Source: Burkholderiales bacterium (GTDB lineage: Bacteria > Pseudomonadota > Gammaproteobacteria > Burkholderiales > Burkholderiaceae_C). Taken from it: a DNA stretch of 43,258 nucleotides. This document shows positions 34,064 through 42,366 of the stretch, in pieces. The notes beneath the pieces are model-generated. The model was not told where the DNA came from and ran no database searches. It saw only the letters and a list, made by a program, of their open reading frames with translations. Numbering within the stretch: position 1 is the stretch's first letter; every line of letters starts with the position of its first letter. The position numbers were made by a program, and so were the translations under genes. The DNA lies in NCBI GenBank assembly GCA_947446685.1, contig CANFIC010000002.1:1-43258 (forward strand), given 5' to 3'.

Positions 34064-35136
34064 TGAGCACTGAAAGAAACTCAGATGTGAGCCTGAAAGG
34101 CCGCAAGGTCCTGCTGCACGACATGTGCCTGCGGGACGGCATGCATGCCAAGCGCGAGCAGATCTCGATCGAGCAAATGGTCAGGGTCGCCACCGCGCTG
34201 GACGACGCCGGCGTGCCACTCCTGCAAGTCACACATGGTGCAGGTCTGGGCGGCGCCTCGCTGCAGCACGGCTTTCCGCTGGCTTCGAACGAGCAGTATC
34301 TGCAGGCTGTGGTGCCGAAGATGAAGCAGGCCAAGGTGTCGGTGCTGTTGATTCCGGGCCTGGGCACGATGCGCGAGCTGCAATCGGCCTACGACTGCGG
34401 CGCGCGCAGCGTGCATGTGGCCACACACTGCACCGAGGCGGATACCTCGCCGCAGCACATTGCCTATGCGCGCAAGCTGGGCATGGACACCACGGGCTTC
34501 CTGATGATGGCGCACCTCAATGACCCAGAGAGCCTGGCAAGGCAGGGCAAGTTGATGGAGTCCTACGGCGCGCCAACGATCTACATCACCGATTCCGCAG
34601 GCTACATGTTGCCGGCCGACGTGAAAGCCCGCGTGTCCGCCATGCGCGCCTTGTTGAAGCCGGAAACCGAAATTGGCTTCCATGGCCATCACAACCTGGG
34701 CATGGGCATCGCCAATTCAATCGCCGCGATCGAGGCTGGCGCAAGCCGTATCGATGCCTCGGTGGCCGGCTTGGGCGCCGGTGCCGGCAACACCCCGCTG
34801 GAAGTTCTGGCTGCAGTCTGCGAGCGCATGGGGATCGAGACCGGTGTCGATCTATTCAAGCTGATGGACATGGCCGAGGACATCATTGTTCCAATGATGG
34901 ATCACCTTGTCCGCATCGACCGTGAGTCGCTGACCATGGGCTATGCCGGGATCTATTCCACCTTTGTGCTGCATGCCAAACGCGCCGCACTACGCTTCGG
35001 AGTCCCGGCGCGCGACATCCTGCTCGAACTGGGTCGCAAGAAGATGATCGGTGGCCAGGAAGACATGATCGAAGACACGGCGATGACCATGGCCAAGGAG
35101 CGCGGCCTGTTGAAGGACGTGGCTCGCGTCGGCTGA
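34063..35136 (+). CDS. dmpG: 4-hydroxy-2-oxovalerate aldolase
   Basis: A 357-aa aldolase of the DmpG/MhpE/AmnG family (HMGL-like TIM barrel): metal Asp in [22 protein letters not shown] with the metal-binding His pair, and the C-terminal communication domain. It splits 4-hydroxy-2-oxovalerate to pyruvate and acetaldehyde. ATG 34063 is preferred because GGAGG (34051-34055) is seven bases away; GTG 34060 is the alternative. It is somewhat longer than the usual about 345 residues. Confidence 0.95.
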   Translation: MSTERNSDVSLKGRKVLLHDMCLRDGMHAKREQISIEQMVRVATALDDAGVPLLQVTHGAGLGGASLQHGFPLASNEQYLQAVVPKMKQAKVSVLLIPGLGTMRELQSAYDCGARSVHVATHCTEADTSPQHIAYARKLGMDTTGFLMMAHLNDPESLARQGKLMESYGAPTIYITDSAGYMLPADVKARVSAMRALLKPETEIGFHGHHNLGMGIANSIAAIEAGASRIDASVAGLGAGAGNTPLEVLAAVCERMGIETGVDLFKLMDMAEDIIVPMMDHLVRIDRESLTMGYAGIYSTFVLHAKRAALRFGVPARDILLELGRKKMIGGQEDMIEDTAMTMAKERGLLKDVARVG

Positions 35137-35174
35137 ACGGCCTTCAATCAATATTGCTGTAAGGGGCTTCGAGC

Positions 35175-35933
35175 ATGAGACTGAACCAGAAAGTCGCGAT
35201 CATCACAGGCATTGGCAGTGGCATGGGGCAGGCTGCGGCGAAACTGTTCGCCGCCGAAGGTGCCTTGGTGGTCGGATGTGACATCGACAGGGCGCGTTGT
35301 GATGCGACGGTGAAGGAAATTCTGAGCTCTGGCGGCCAGGCCGTCGCGCTGGGTACTTGCGACCCATCGGAACCCGAACAAGCGCAGCAACTGATCGACC
35401 TAGCGATGGATACGCATGGCTTCATCGACGTGCTCTATAACAACGCTGCGGCCGTGCACTTCGCACCCATCGAGGCCATGTCCCACGCCATGTGGGCTGC
35501 GACCATGAAGGGCGAACTCGACATCGTCTTCAATGCCTGCAAGGCGGCATGGCCTCATTTGAAGACCCGCGGCGGCTCGATCATCAATTGCGGTTCGGTG
35601 TCCGGCAAGATGGCCTACGAAGTGCTGCCCGCGTTGGCACATGCGGCCGGCAAGGGCGGAGTCATTGCGATGACGCGCCAGCTCGCGATGGAGGGCGGGT
35701 CACATGGGATCCGGGCGAACAGCATCTCGCCCGGTCTGGTGCGCACGGGCGCCACGGCACCGCTGATCGACAACCCCGATTGGTTCATGCCGATGAAGCG
35801 CAAGCTGATGCTGAGCGGCCGGGTCGGAGAGCCCATCGATATCGCGTACTGCGCCCTCTACCTCGCCAGCGATGAAGCCAAATGGGTGACCGGGGCCGAC
35901 TTCGCGATTGATGGCGGCACGACAGCTTGGTGA
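35175..35933 (+). CDS. SDR-fold protein with YxxxK changed to HxxxK
   Basis: A 252-aa classical-length SDR: TGIGSGMGQ at about residues 11-19, then YNNAA at about 88-92 instead of NNAG. The active-site Ser is at S141 or S143 (NCGSVSGK). The catalytic Tyr is replaced: ALAHAAGKGG places H156 four residues before K160. The C-terminal WVTGADFAIDGG is intact. Nucleotide binding is likely, but ordinary hydride transfer with Tyr as acid/base is not. It may use His, act as an isomerase/dehydratase, or bind only. It follows the aldolase by 38 bp in the same operon. Confidence 0.87.
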   Translation: MRLNQKVAIITGIGSGMGQAAAKLFAAEGALVVGCDIDRARCDATVKEILSSGGQAVALGTCDPSEPEQAQQLIDLAMDTHGFIDVLYNNAAAVHFAPIEAMSHAMWAATMKGELDIVFNACKAAWPHLKTRGGSIINCGSVSGKMAYEVLPALAHAAGKGGVIAMTRQLAMEGGSHGIRANSISPGLVRTGATAPLIDNPDWFMPMKRKLMLSGRVGEPIDIAYCALYLASDEAKWVTGADFAIDGGTTAW

Positions 35934-35948
35934 CCAGAGGGGTTACCT

Positions 35949-36110
35949 ATGAAGTTGCCCGCGAACTGGCTTGATCCGATCCTCTGTGCCGCATTGACCG
36001 TGGCCGGTCTGACTGGGTCGGTGTGGATGTACTTCCTGATAATCCTCGACGATCCGAACTTACGGATCAGACGCGCATTCGAGGTACTGTGGAGTATGGT
36101 TGCGTCCTAG
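35949..36110 (+). CDS. 53-residue single-helix membrane peptide
   Basis: A short frame of 53 aa, starting MKLPANWLDPILCAAL with a helix from about residues 10-33 (ILCAALTVAGLTGSVWMYFLII), then a basic/acidic tail DDPNLRIRRAFEV. AGAGGGGTTACCT stands before ATG 35949, giving a good ribosome-binding site. It lies 15 bp after the SDR stop and 43 bp before the GST start. I recognise no family. Good site, spacing and hydrophobicity favour a real gene. Confidence 0.5.
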   Translation: MKLPANWLDPILCAALTVAGLTGSVWMYFLIILDDPNLRIRRAFEVLWSMVAS

Positions 36111-36153
36111 GGTACTCGCCGATTCGCGAGACCGCGTCATAGAGGTACTTCGT

Positions 36154-36795
36154 TTGACGATTCGACTGTTTGGATTCGACACACCCAACGCCCGCAAGAT
36201 CAGCGTGGCTTTGGAGGAGATGGGCCTGCTCTACGAGGTGCACGTCGTCGACATCAGCCAGAGGGAACAGTTCAACCCGGCCTTCCTCATGATCAGCCCT
36301 AACAACAAGATTCCGGCGATCCTCGATACCGACGGACCGGGGGGCGAGCCGATCAGCGTGTTCGAGTCTGGCGCCATCCTGATCTACCTGGCCGAGAAGA
36401 CGGGCTTGTTTCTGCCGCGGGATCCAGTGGCACGCGTGGCCGTATTGGAGTGGTTGATGTTCCAGGTGGGTGGTTTCGGGCCAATCCCTGGCCAGGTGCA
36501 CCACTTCATTGCACTCGGCGACGAAACCGATCGCCGTTACGGCCTGGATCGCTTCACGGCCGAGACGCATCGACTATACGGCGTGATGGAACGACGCCTG
36601 GCCGGGCATGAGTTCTTTGCAGGAGAACTGTCGATCGCCGATTTCGCAGTCGTCGGCTGGGTTTGGCGCCATGCGCGACACCGCGTCGATCTGGCCGACT
36701 TCCCGCACGTGCAACGCTGGTATCAGACCCTGCTGGCACGGCCGGCCGTGATGCGCGGGTTCGCGGTTCCGCTGCGACGCATGCCAATACCCTGA
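36154..36795 (+). CDS. Glutathione S-transferase, Nu-class/YfcG-like
   Basis: A 213-aa GST closely like the YfcG/Ure2p group: TPNARKISVALEEMGLLYEV, NPAFLMISPNNKIPAILD with cis-Pro, FESGAILIYLAEKTGLFLP (the ESG glutathione motif), and LSIADFAVVGWVW in the helical domain. Nu-class enzymes show disulfide-reductase rather than classical transferase activity. TTG 36154 with AGAGG about eight bases upstream is the best start. It is the last intact gene of the cargo on this strand. Role beside a catabolic operon is probably glutathione-dependent protection or processing. Confidence 0.9.
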   Translation: MTIRLFGFDTPNARKISVALEEMGLLYEVHVVDISQREQFNPAFLMISPNNKIPAILDTDGPGGEPISVFESGAILIYLAEKTGLFLPRDPVARVAVLEWLMFQVGGFGPIPGQVHHFIALGDETDRRYGLDRFTAETHRLYGVMERRLAGHEFFAGELSIADFAVVGWVWRHARHRVDLADFPHVQRWYQTLLARPAVMRGFAVPLRRMPIP

Positions 36796-36830
36796 CGCAC
36801 GGCCAAGCCGTCCATTCATGCCGCTTTCCG

Positions 36831-37045
36831 ATCTCTACCTCGTCTTCGGGCTTGTACGGCAGCTTCGGTCATGCAACTACGGCGCCGTAAAGATAGCCCT
36901 AGTCGGGGTGATCCCGACCTTAAGTAGCGAAGGCGCTAAGTACGACATCCGCGTCAACTGTCTTGCACACACTTCGGCGATGCAGATGACCGAAGGCCGC
37001 CAGCCCGAGTCAGTTCTCAATTCCAGTGCCTCACATCAGCGGTAA
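36831..37045 (+). pseudogene. Frameshifted internal fragment of an SDR gene
   Basis: Read in one frame the DNA gives SSSGLYGSFGHA, then one missing base moves to the next frame giving NYGAVKIALVGVIPTL, SSEGAKYDIRVNCLAHTSAM and QMTEG. Together these match the YxxxK region and downstream strand of hydroxyacyl-CoA-type SDRs. Both ends and the nucleotide-binding half are missing. The shift is at about 36870-36880. A decayed remnant at the end of the catabolic cargo, unrelated in sequence to the two intact SDRs. Confidence 0.75.
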
Positions 37046-37191
37046 CTTTCAAGGCCACCCGGTCGCCATACTCGGCGTGTAAGACCTACCCGATTTAGTT
37101 TCTTTCGTTTGACTCGCCTACCAACAAATGAGCCACGGCAGCCCTTTGGATGCGCGAAGAGAAAGAAGCTTGGGCTATTTGCGAAACAGAT
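37046..37191. other. Gap between cargo and element core
   Basis: A 146-bp stretch; no gene, terminator or direct repeat of the tRNA end was found. It may hold the boundary between the catabolic cargo and the older element backbone. Confidence 0.4.
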
Positions 37192-37797
37192 TTACCGGGC
37201 CAGCAATTTATGTAGGAATCCCAGCCTGCGGCCGATGTCATGAAAGCTGCGCTGCGCCAGCGCGTCGTGGTGACTTTTGAGCCGCAGGTAAGTCTTCCAG
37301 TGCATGCCTTTGGGCTTGCTGCCGTCGCCATTCAAGATGCCCGCCTTCCAGCCCAGGCGTCTGCGGATTTTGTCTGCCCTGGTCGATGCCCGGTCGCCCT
37401 CGCCTTCATTCTGCGTGGCGTAACCCAAGCCACCGCACTGGCGGCAGCCAAAGTACCGACCTTGCGCGTACAGAACCGCGACCCGCTTGCCGCACTGAGG
37501 GCAGGTGAACCAGTGGCGATGACCACCCAAGTGGCAGGGTGAGGTCTGCAGCTGCACCGACTGCTTGACCACTTCGCCGCTGCTCTTAATGCGGTAGGAC
37601 AGCATCATGCTTTGCACATCCACCCGGATGCTGATGCCCGCCACCTGTCGGTCGTTCGTCATCCACTGCAAACTGAAGCTGAAGCCTGGTACCAACAAGC
37701 CTTTGCGGGTGATGTGGCGGATGTCCAGTGGCATGGCATCACCGGTCTGAGGTTTGCCGCTGTAGCTGCTGCGCCGTCCGCTGCCTAATCCGCCCAT
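37192..37797 (-). CDS. Zinc-ribbon protein of integrative elements, unknown function
   Basis: A 201-aa protein starting MGGLGSGRRSSYSGKP. A likely zinc ribbon is C99-P-Q-C102 and C118-R-Q-C121 (FTCPQCGKRVAVLY...FGCRQCGGLGY). A basic C-terminal tail includes RRRLGWKAGILNG and HHDALAQRSFHDIGRRLGF. GGAG eight to nine bases before ATG 37797 decided the start; a longer frame reaches 37854. GxGSGR starts of this kind are common in island-borne hypothetical proteins. It may be DNA-binding. Last gene of the core operon. Confidence 0.7.
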   Translation of the reverse strand: MGGLGSGRRSSYSGKPQTGDAMPLDIRHITRKGLLVPGFSFSLQWMTNDRQVAGISIRVDVQSMMLSYRIKSSGEVVKQSVQLQTSPCHLGGHRHWFTCPQCGKRVAVLYAQGRYFGCRQCGGLGYATQNEGEGDRASTRADKIRRRLGWKAGILNGDGSKPKGMHWKTYLRLKSHHDALAQRSFHDIGRRLGFLHKLLAR

Positions 37798-37864
37798 TTT
37801 TTGTGCTCCTTTTTTGCCGAAATCAACTGGCAAGTTGAGTAGATGCTTGGCCATGAAGCGCCAG

Positions 37865-37882
37865 AAAACGGGCTGAAGCCCG
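37865..37882 (-). terminator. Weak intrinsic terminator
   Basis: On the minus strand CGGGCT-TC-AGCCCG is followed by TTTTC, a 6-bp GC-rich stem with a short T run, about 50 bp after the stop of the gene ending at 37935 and upstream of the zinc-ribbon gene. Could partly separate the two genes. Confidence 0.5.
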
Positions 37883-37934
37883 CATGGATGCTCGATTTAT
37901 ACTGTCTTGTGCGATGCTGAAAAGTACGCACTTT

Positions 37935-38744
37935 TTACGACGCTCGGTTGCTTCTGAGGTCTTTCAGCTTGATCAGCATGGCCAAAGTGCGCTCGAACTT
38001 ACGATCCAGGTGCGTTTCGTAGCGAGAAAGCTTCTCAAGCTTGTAGGCCTGCAATCCTTCCCCAATGGCTTGATTCACTATTGCCGCATGGTGACGGGTC
38101 TCTTTTTCTTGTTGGTAGACAGTAGGCGTGACGTGTTCAGCAATGAACGCCGCCAAGCCAGTGGCATCCGCGGCGTATTCCTCGTCATCCACATAGTTTT
38201 GCCACCACTCGCGCGTATCGGGCGGCAAGGCGCGCAGAGCTTTTTCATAGGCGCGGTCGCCACCCTTGCAAAGGATGGCGCTGGCTTTTTTGGTGGCATC
38301 TATGTCGTGTTTGGCGCTTTGCTGGCTGGTCTCCACTTCCTCCGGTTTCAAATCCATCAGGTTGCAAATATCGGAGTGCTCACCGGACAGGCCCATCTCG
38401 AAAGGTGCCGCCGCCGGGATGACGGTCTTGGCACTGCGGGCTGATTCCTTCAAGCCCTTGTTGATGGTGGCCCCCTCGGCTTGCAGCACCCGACGTTTGC
38501 GCCAGATGACACTGGCCAGTTCCTCAATCAAATGCTGTTCGGTGGCGCCCGCTGGCAAGTGTTCGTCCATCAACGCATTCACTAGGCTCTCATAGTCGGC
38601 ATGGCTCTCGTGGCTGAGCACGGTATAGCGGCTCAGGATGCCATGCTTGAGGGCGTTGAACCGGACGACCTCGTAGGGTTGGGGAGTGGCATTTGTCGCG
38701 CGACTGAAGGAATCAGTATTGGCGGTGTCGGCGTGGGTGTTCAT
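37935..38744 (-). CDS. Uncharacterised island protein
   Basis: A 269-aa, mostly helical, charged protein. The N-terminal motif YEVVRFNALKHGILSRYTVL recurs in island or phage-associated hypothetical proteins. A second feature is RALPPDTREWWQNYVDDEEY, and the C-terminus EKLSRYETHLDRKFERTLAMLIKL looks coiled-coil-like. No signal peptide or membrane segment. It lies between the TubC-like gene and the zinc-ribbon gene in the same direction. Function unknown. Confidence 0.65.
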   Translation of the reverse strand: MNTHADTANTDSFSRATNATPQPYEVVRFNALKHGILSRYTVLSHESHADYESLVNALMDEHLPAGATEQHLIEELASVIWRKRRVLQAEGATINKGLKESARSAKTVIPAAAPFEMGLSGEHSDICNLMDLKPEEVETSQQSAKHDIDATKKASAILCKGGDRAYEKALRALPPDTREWWQNYVDDEEYAADATGLAAFIAEHVTPTVYQQEKETRHHAAIVNQAIGEGLQAYKLEKLSRYETHLDRKFERTLAMLIKLKDLRSNRAS

Positions 38745-38771
38745 GGCGGACTCTCAATAGTGGGGTTTAAG

Positions 38772-39125
38772 TCACTGGCAATACGCCAGCCACAACGCCA
38801 TGCCAGCGCCACAGCGTTGCCCGTATTGGCTGCCACGCCCGGCGGCTATGCAGGTCGGGCAGCTGAAGTGGTGGGCGTGGTAGGTCGCTGCCAGTTCTTT
38901 CCAGTCCAAGGGGTTTCCAGGTGATCCCGGCGCGTGGCAGGCAGCATCGTTCGCAGCCGCCAACCAGTTGATTAATTGCGGCTTGCTGCTGCGGATGAGG
39001 TCACGCAGGTCGGCAGTCAAATGCCTGGCCGGTGCCACGGCCAGCCCCCCGGCTGGGGCAAGCGAAAGGTTTAGGCCAGCATTGGCGAGCTGAACCAAGA
39101 CGGTTTCCACGGCCAATGCAGTCAT
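38772..39125 (-). CDS. TubC-N-terminal-docking-domain-like small protein with Cys-rich tail
   Basis: A 117-aa protein. Residues about 3-50 (ALAVETVLVQLANAGLNLSL, then TADLRDLIRSSKPQLINWL) match the TubC N-terminal docking domain that links NRPS/PKS subunits. A Cys-rich tail HFSCPTC...QRCGAG...YCQ follows, perhaps a zinc-binding knuckle. The start overlaps the primase stop by one base, so it is translationally coupled to it. In mobile elements this docking fold is likely used to recruit another element protein rather than for peptide synthesis. Confidence 0.7.
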   Translation of the reverse strand: MTALAVETVLVQLANAGLNLSLAPAGGLAVAPARHLTADLRDLIRSSKPQLINWLAAANDAACHAPGSPGNPLDWKELAATYHAHHFSCPTCIAAGRGSQYGQRCGAGMALWLAYCQ

Positions 39126-42049
39126 CAAAATATCTCCACATCATCAAGCGGGTTTGCAGGCATGCCGTCGTCAATGTCCTGAATCTCGCAACTTGGCGCA
39201 ACTCTCGCAACTGCAGGGCTGGCCCTTTCTTCTGTTGCAGCACGCTCCACGGTGCGCACCACCGTCCAGCGTTTCAGGCCGTTGGTCTTGTTAGCCAGCA
39301 CAAGGCGAAGGCCGGTGCAAAGCTGCCCGACGTGGTGCCCCATCCAACGACCCAATGTCCGAACATTAAGCTTGCCGTTCTGGCCCGCAATCTCATCGAT
39401 TGCGTCGAACAATACGGACTGCGCGCCAAATTGTTCAGTCGCTTTGGAGATGGCCTGCGCTGGCGACGTAGGGATGGTGCCAAAGGTCGCGATCCAGGCA
39501 TTCAGCAGTGCCGCCAGCTTGGCTGTTTCAGGGTTCTCTGAGGCAGCGCGATCAATGGAATCCGCAGGGTCATCAAATTTGGGCAAGTCCGTCAAGTCCC
39601 GGTCAGGCTCCGACATGCGTTCCCTAAGCCAGCACAAGGGCTGGCGCACCAGGTCATCCCACTGCTCAAACGACGCAATGCGCCCTTTGCCTACTTTGGG
39701 TCGGTCAGCTGAGATATAGGCCCTCACAATGGTCAGTGCTGCCACCACAAGAACTTGCCGGTTGTTGCAAATTTCGGTGAGCGGATCAAACTCGAACTCC
39801 CGCTTGAAGGGAGTTTCGATTTGTGCATCGAGCCGCGCCAGCAAAATCCGGCGGTGGGTATCACCCGTTAAAACGAGGTTGTTGCCCGACACCAAAAACA
39901 GCGCCCGATTGGGCAATTCGGCATTCTCCGAGACTCCTAGGACGCGGTCAGCAAACAGTGAAGATGTCAGAAACGAGTCGATCACCGAGTTGCCCAAGGG
40001 GTCACGCACGTTGTCCCACAGCAGCACCTTGGAGCCCCCGCGCAGGGCTGCAAACAAGCGCTTCCGGCACTCGTCTTCTACGTTGGTCGGCGGCAAAACG
40101 GCCACCTCGCCACCAGTGGCCAATGCGCCGATGCACTTTGCCAACAAGGTTTTGCCGGTGCCCGCCGCTGGCGCATCAAAGCCGGTGCCCGGGCAGGTGG
40201 GTAATGCCGGGCGCAAACAGGCGGCCAACATGGCGGCCAAGGTCACGCCTACTGAGACTTCATCGGCAAAGGGGAACAAACGGATCGGATGCCACAGCTT
40301 GGCCAGTGCACCCAAGGCCTGTTCTGGCGTGGGTGCCGACGGCACAGCTAGTGGATAGGCTTCGGTGGTGACGTACATCAGCCCGGTCGCTGCGTCATGG
40401 CCGGGTTCGTCAAACACGCTGCCATCGGGTCGCAAAGTGGGTGCCGTAGTGACTGCTGTCAGCTTTCGGAAATTCCGGCTGCCGTGCTTGGCAATGATTG
40501 CATTGGCAATGTAGGTGGGTGCGTCTTCAGCGATCTCGCGGGTCGAGGTGATGCTGCCATCTTCATCATGCTCGGTCTTGACGCTGTAGAACTCGGCAAC
40601 GCGGCCTGCATGATCCACTAGCCAGTCGCGACTGACCGGTGCGGCCTTGCCGTCGGCGACAAATGCAATGGCGTTGGTACCGAAGTCAAACAGCTCACTA
40701 CGGTCGCGCAAGACCTGCAGAACCGCATCGGTTGAATCCACCCGCATACCCCGACCCAGCTGAACCCGTGCCGACTGGCGGCGCAATTCGTAGCGCGTGC
40801 CGCCATGACGGTGTGAAAACAGGTCTGGACGGGTGCCGTTCAGTAGTCGAGCCACGGCAACGCGCAGGTCAACGCCTGGATCAAGTGGGTCGGCAAACCG
40901 GGTGTTGTGCCAGCGGTGCGGGTTGTCAAGCAGTTGCGCCACATTTACCACCTGGCCATCGGCGCAGGTCAACTCAAAGTCGCCCATCAGCACCTGATGC
41001 ACAGCAGCGCGCTCCAGCACGTTGGTGGCCTGAGCCAGCTTGATGCCACGGCGCTGAGCCAAAGCGGGGGCGTTGTCTGCTACCCAATGACGCCGTGCGG
41101 CAATGCATTTATCGACGACCGCTGCACGCGCAGTCTTGAGTCCCGCCTGCGCTTTTTTCTTGATCGAGGGCGTGGCGCTGTCTATCAGCAGGCGCAGATC
41201 GAACTGGGTACTTGCATCGCCGTAAACCACGCCCTCAACCCCGACACGGGTAACTCCATCCACCAGCACCGCCGGTCCGGCAAAATCCAGCCGCTCGGGC
41301 TGCCACACTGACAAGTCAACCAGGCAACGTGGCAGGAGTTGGCCCGCAGAACCAATGTCGCACCAACCCGCTCCTGGAGTGGCCCACAGCAGCACTTCCA
41401 ACGCTTTGCCCGCCTCAGGTATCAGCGTTGCATCCGCGACAGCGATATAAAGGCGGTGGCGCGTCAAACCGGACAACACGATTCCATCCGGGCCTACACA
41501 CCCTGCCGACGCGCTGGGCCTCCAGAGCATGGGCGCATGCGCCAACGCAGGCGCGGCCGCAATCAAGCGCTCTCGAAACTGCAGTGGCGACAGCTCGCCT
41601 TCCGGCAAACCGTCGTGATCCAGCATCATCACACCAGGCGCGGCGCGGAACTTGAAATGCTCCCGAGTGCGGGCGATGGCGCCCGCTTCCTGCGCCTCGG
41701 TATCCGCTTGGGTGCAAACTGCCACGGCCGCAACTTTGGTCACGCCCCATGTGACGGCCTGTGCGCTGGTCAGCGCGTCAAGGCAGACCTTGAGTTCGTG
41801 AAGATCGGCAACGACCACCCGCTTTGCCTGGCCATGGCGGAGCATGGCCGAGGTCTCCTTTCTCATGCCACCCTTGGCTTTGAGCCCTATGGTCTTGGTC
41901 AAACAGGTTGGTTTGATGCCCGTGATGACCGTGAAGGCAAGCGGAAGCGAGGCTGATTTTGAAGGCGCAATCTGATCTTGATCGCCCTCGATTGGAGCAT
42001 TGCGGTTGCGAGAGTTGTCAGGAGTTGCGAAATTTGGAGTCTTCACGGC
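39125..42049 (-). CDS. Large primase-polymerase/helicase of an integrative element
   Basis: A 974-aa protein. The N-terminal part contains GVMMLDHDGLPEG, an hhhDhD-type motif of archaeo-eukaryotic primase-polymerases. A C-terminal ATPase has Walker A FDAPAAGTGKTLLAK at about residue 630 and a Walker B-like VLLWDNV about 50 residues later. GTG 42049 was chosen since it follows AGGGGGG and the alpA stop; the open frame continues to 42118 inside alpA. It probably replicates the excised element. Coupling to TubC-like and AlpA genes supports this. Exact domain limits need a profile search. Confidence 0.82.
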   Translation of the reverse strand, partial: AVKTPNFATPDNSRNRNAPIEGDQDQIAPSKSASLPLAFTVITGIKPTCLTKTIGLKAKGGMRKETSAMLRHGQAKRVVVADLHELKVCLDALTSAQAVTWGVTKVAAVAVCTQADTEAQEAGAIARTREHFKFRAAPGVMMLDHDGLPEGELSPLQFRERLIAAAPALAHAPMLWRPSASAGCVGPDGIVLSGLTRHRLYIAVADATLIPEAGKALEVLLWATPGAGWCDIGSAGQLLPRCLVDLSVWQPERLDFAGPAVLVDGVTRVGVEGVVYGDASTQFDLRLLIDSATPSIKKKAQAGLKTARAAVVDKCIAARRHWVADNAPALAQRRGIKLAQATNVLERAAVHQVLMGDFELTCADGQVVNVAQLLDNPHRWHNTRFADPLDPGVDLRVAVARLLNGTRPDLFSHRHGGTRYELRRQSARVQLGRGMRVDSTDAVLQVLRDRSELFDFGTNAIAFVADGKAAPVSRDWLVDHAGRVAEFYSVKTEHDEDGSITSTREIAEDAPTYIANAIIAKHGSRNFRKLTAVTTAPTLRPDGSVFDEPGHDAATGLMYVTTEAYPLAVPSAPTPEQALGALAKLWHPIRLFPFADEVSVGVTLAAMLAACLRPALPTCPGTGFDAPAAGTGKTLLAKCIGALATGGEVAVLPPTNVEDECRKRLFAALRGGSKVLLWDNVRDPLGNSVIDSFLTSSLFADRVLGVSENAELPNRALFLVSGNNLVLTGDTHRRILLARLDAQIETPFKREFEFDPLTEICNNRQVLVVAALTIVRAYISADRPKVGKGRIASFEQWDDLVRQPLCWLRERMSEPDRDLTDLPKFDDPADSIDRAASENPETAKLAALLNAWIATFGTIPTSPAQAISKATEQFGAQSVLFDAIDEIAGQNGKLNVRTLGRWMGHHVGQLCTGLRLVLANKTNGLKRWTVVRTVERAATEERASPAVARVAPSCEIQDIDDGMPANPLDDVEIF

Positions 42050-42056
42050 GACCCCC

Positions 42057-42275
42057 CTAGGCGGTCGCGCCGCTGGCACGGGTTCGCTGGGCCAGCCACA
42101 AATCAAGGTCGGTGGCACGGTAGCGAACCTTGCGACCCACCTTGACGAAGGGCAAGGCGTAGCGCCCAGTTGATCTCCACACCGACAAAGTGCCGGGTGT
42201 TACATCCAGCTTTGCTGCGGCTTGCTTTTCATCCAGCAACTCTTTGCTGGTGGCAATGACTTCTTGAAGGGACAT
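42057..42275 (-). CDS. AlpA-like helix-turn-helix excisionase/regulator
   Basis: A 72-aa MerR/AlpA-type winged-helix protein: LLDEKQAAAKLDVTPGTLSVWRSTGRYALPFVKVGRKVRYRATDLDLWL. This is the typical excisionase-family HTH with the wing motif KVGRKVRYR. It lies eight bases before the primase GTG. Such proteins control excision and replication genes in P4-like islands. The twin palindromes upstream (42367-42399) are probable binding sites for it or a repressor. Confidence 0.88.
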   Translation of the reverse strand: MSLQEVIATSKELLDEKQAAAKLDVTPGTLSVWRSTGRYALPFVKVGRKVRYRATDLDLWLAQRTRASGATA

Positions 42276-42366
42276 GACGTCGTTTCCATCTGGCCCCGCG
42301 ATGCATCGTCAATCTGCGATACGGTGCGGTATGAGAACGAAGTCTGAAGAAATCGATTCAAAAAAG

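Noticed and set aside
38772-39125. NRPS/PKS biosynthesis locus suggested by the TubC docking-like domain
   Set aside because: No adenylation, ketosynthase or carrier domains are nearby; the context is a mobile-element replication operon.
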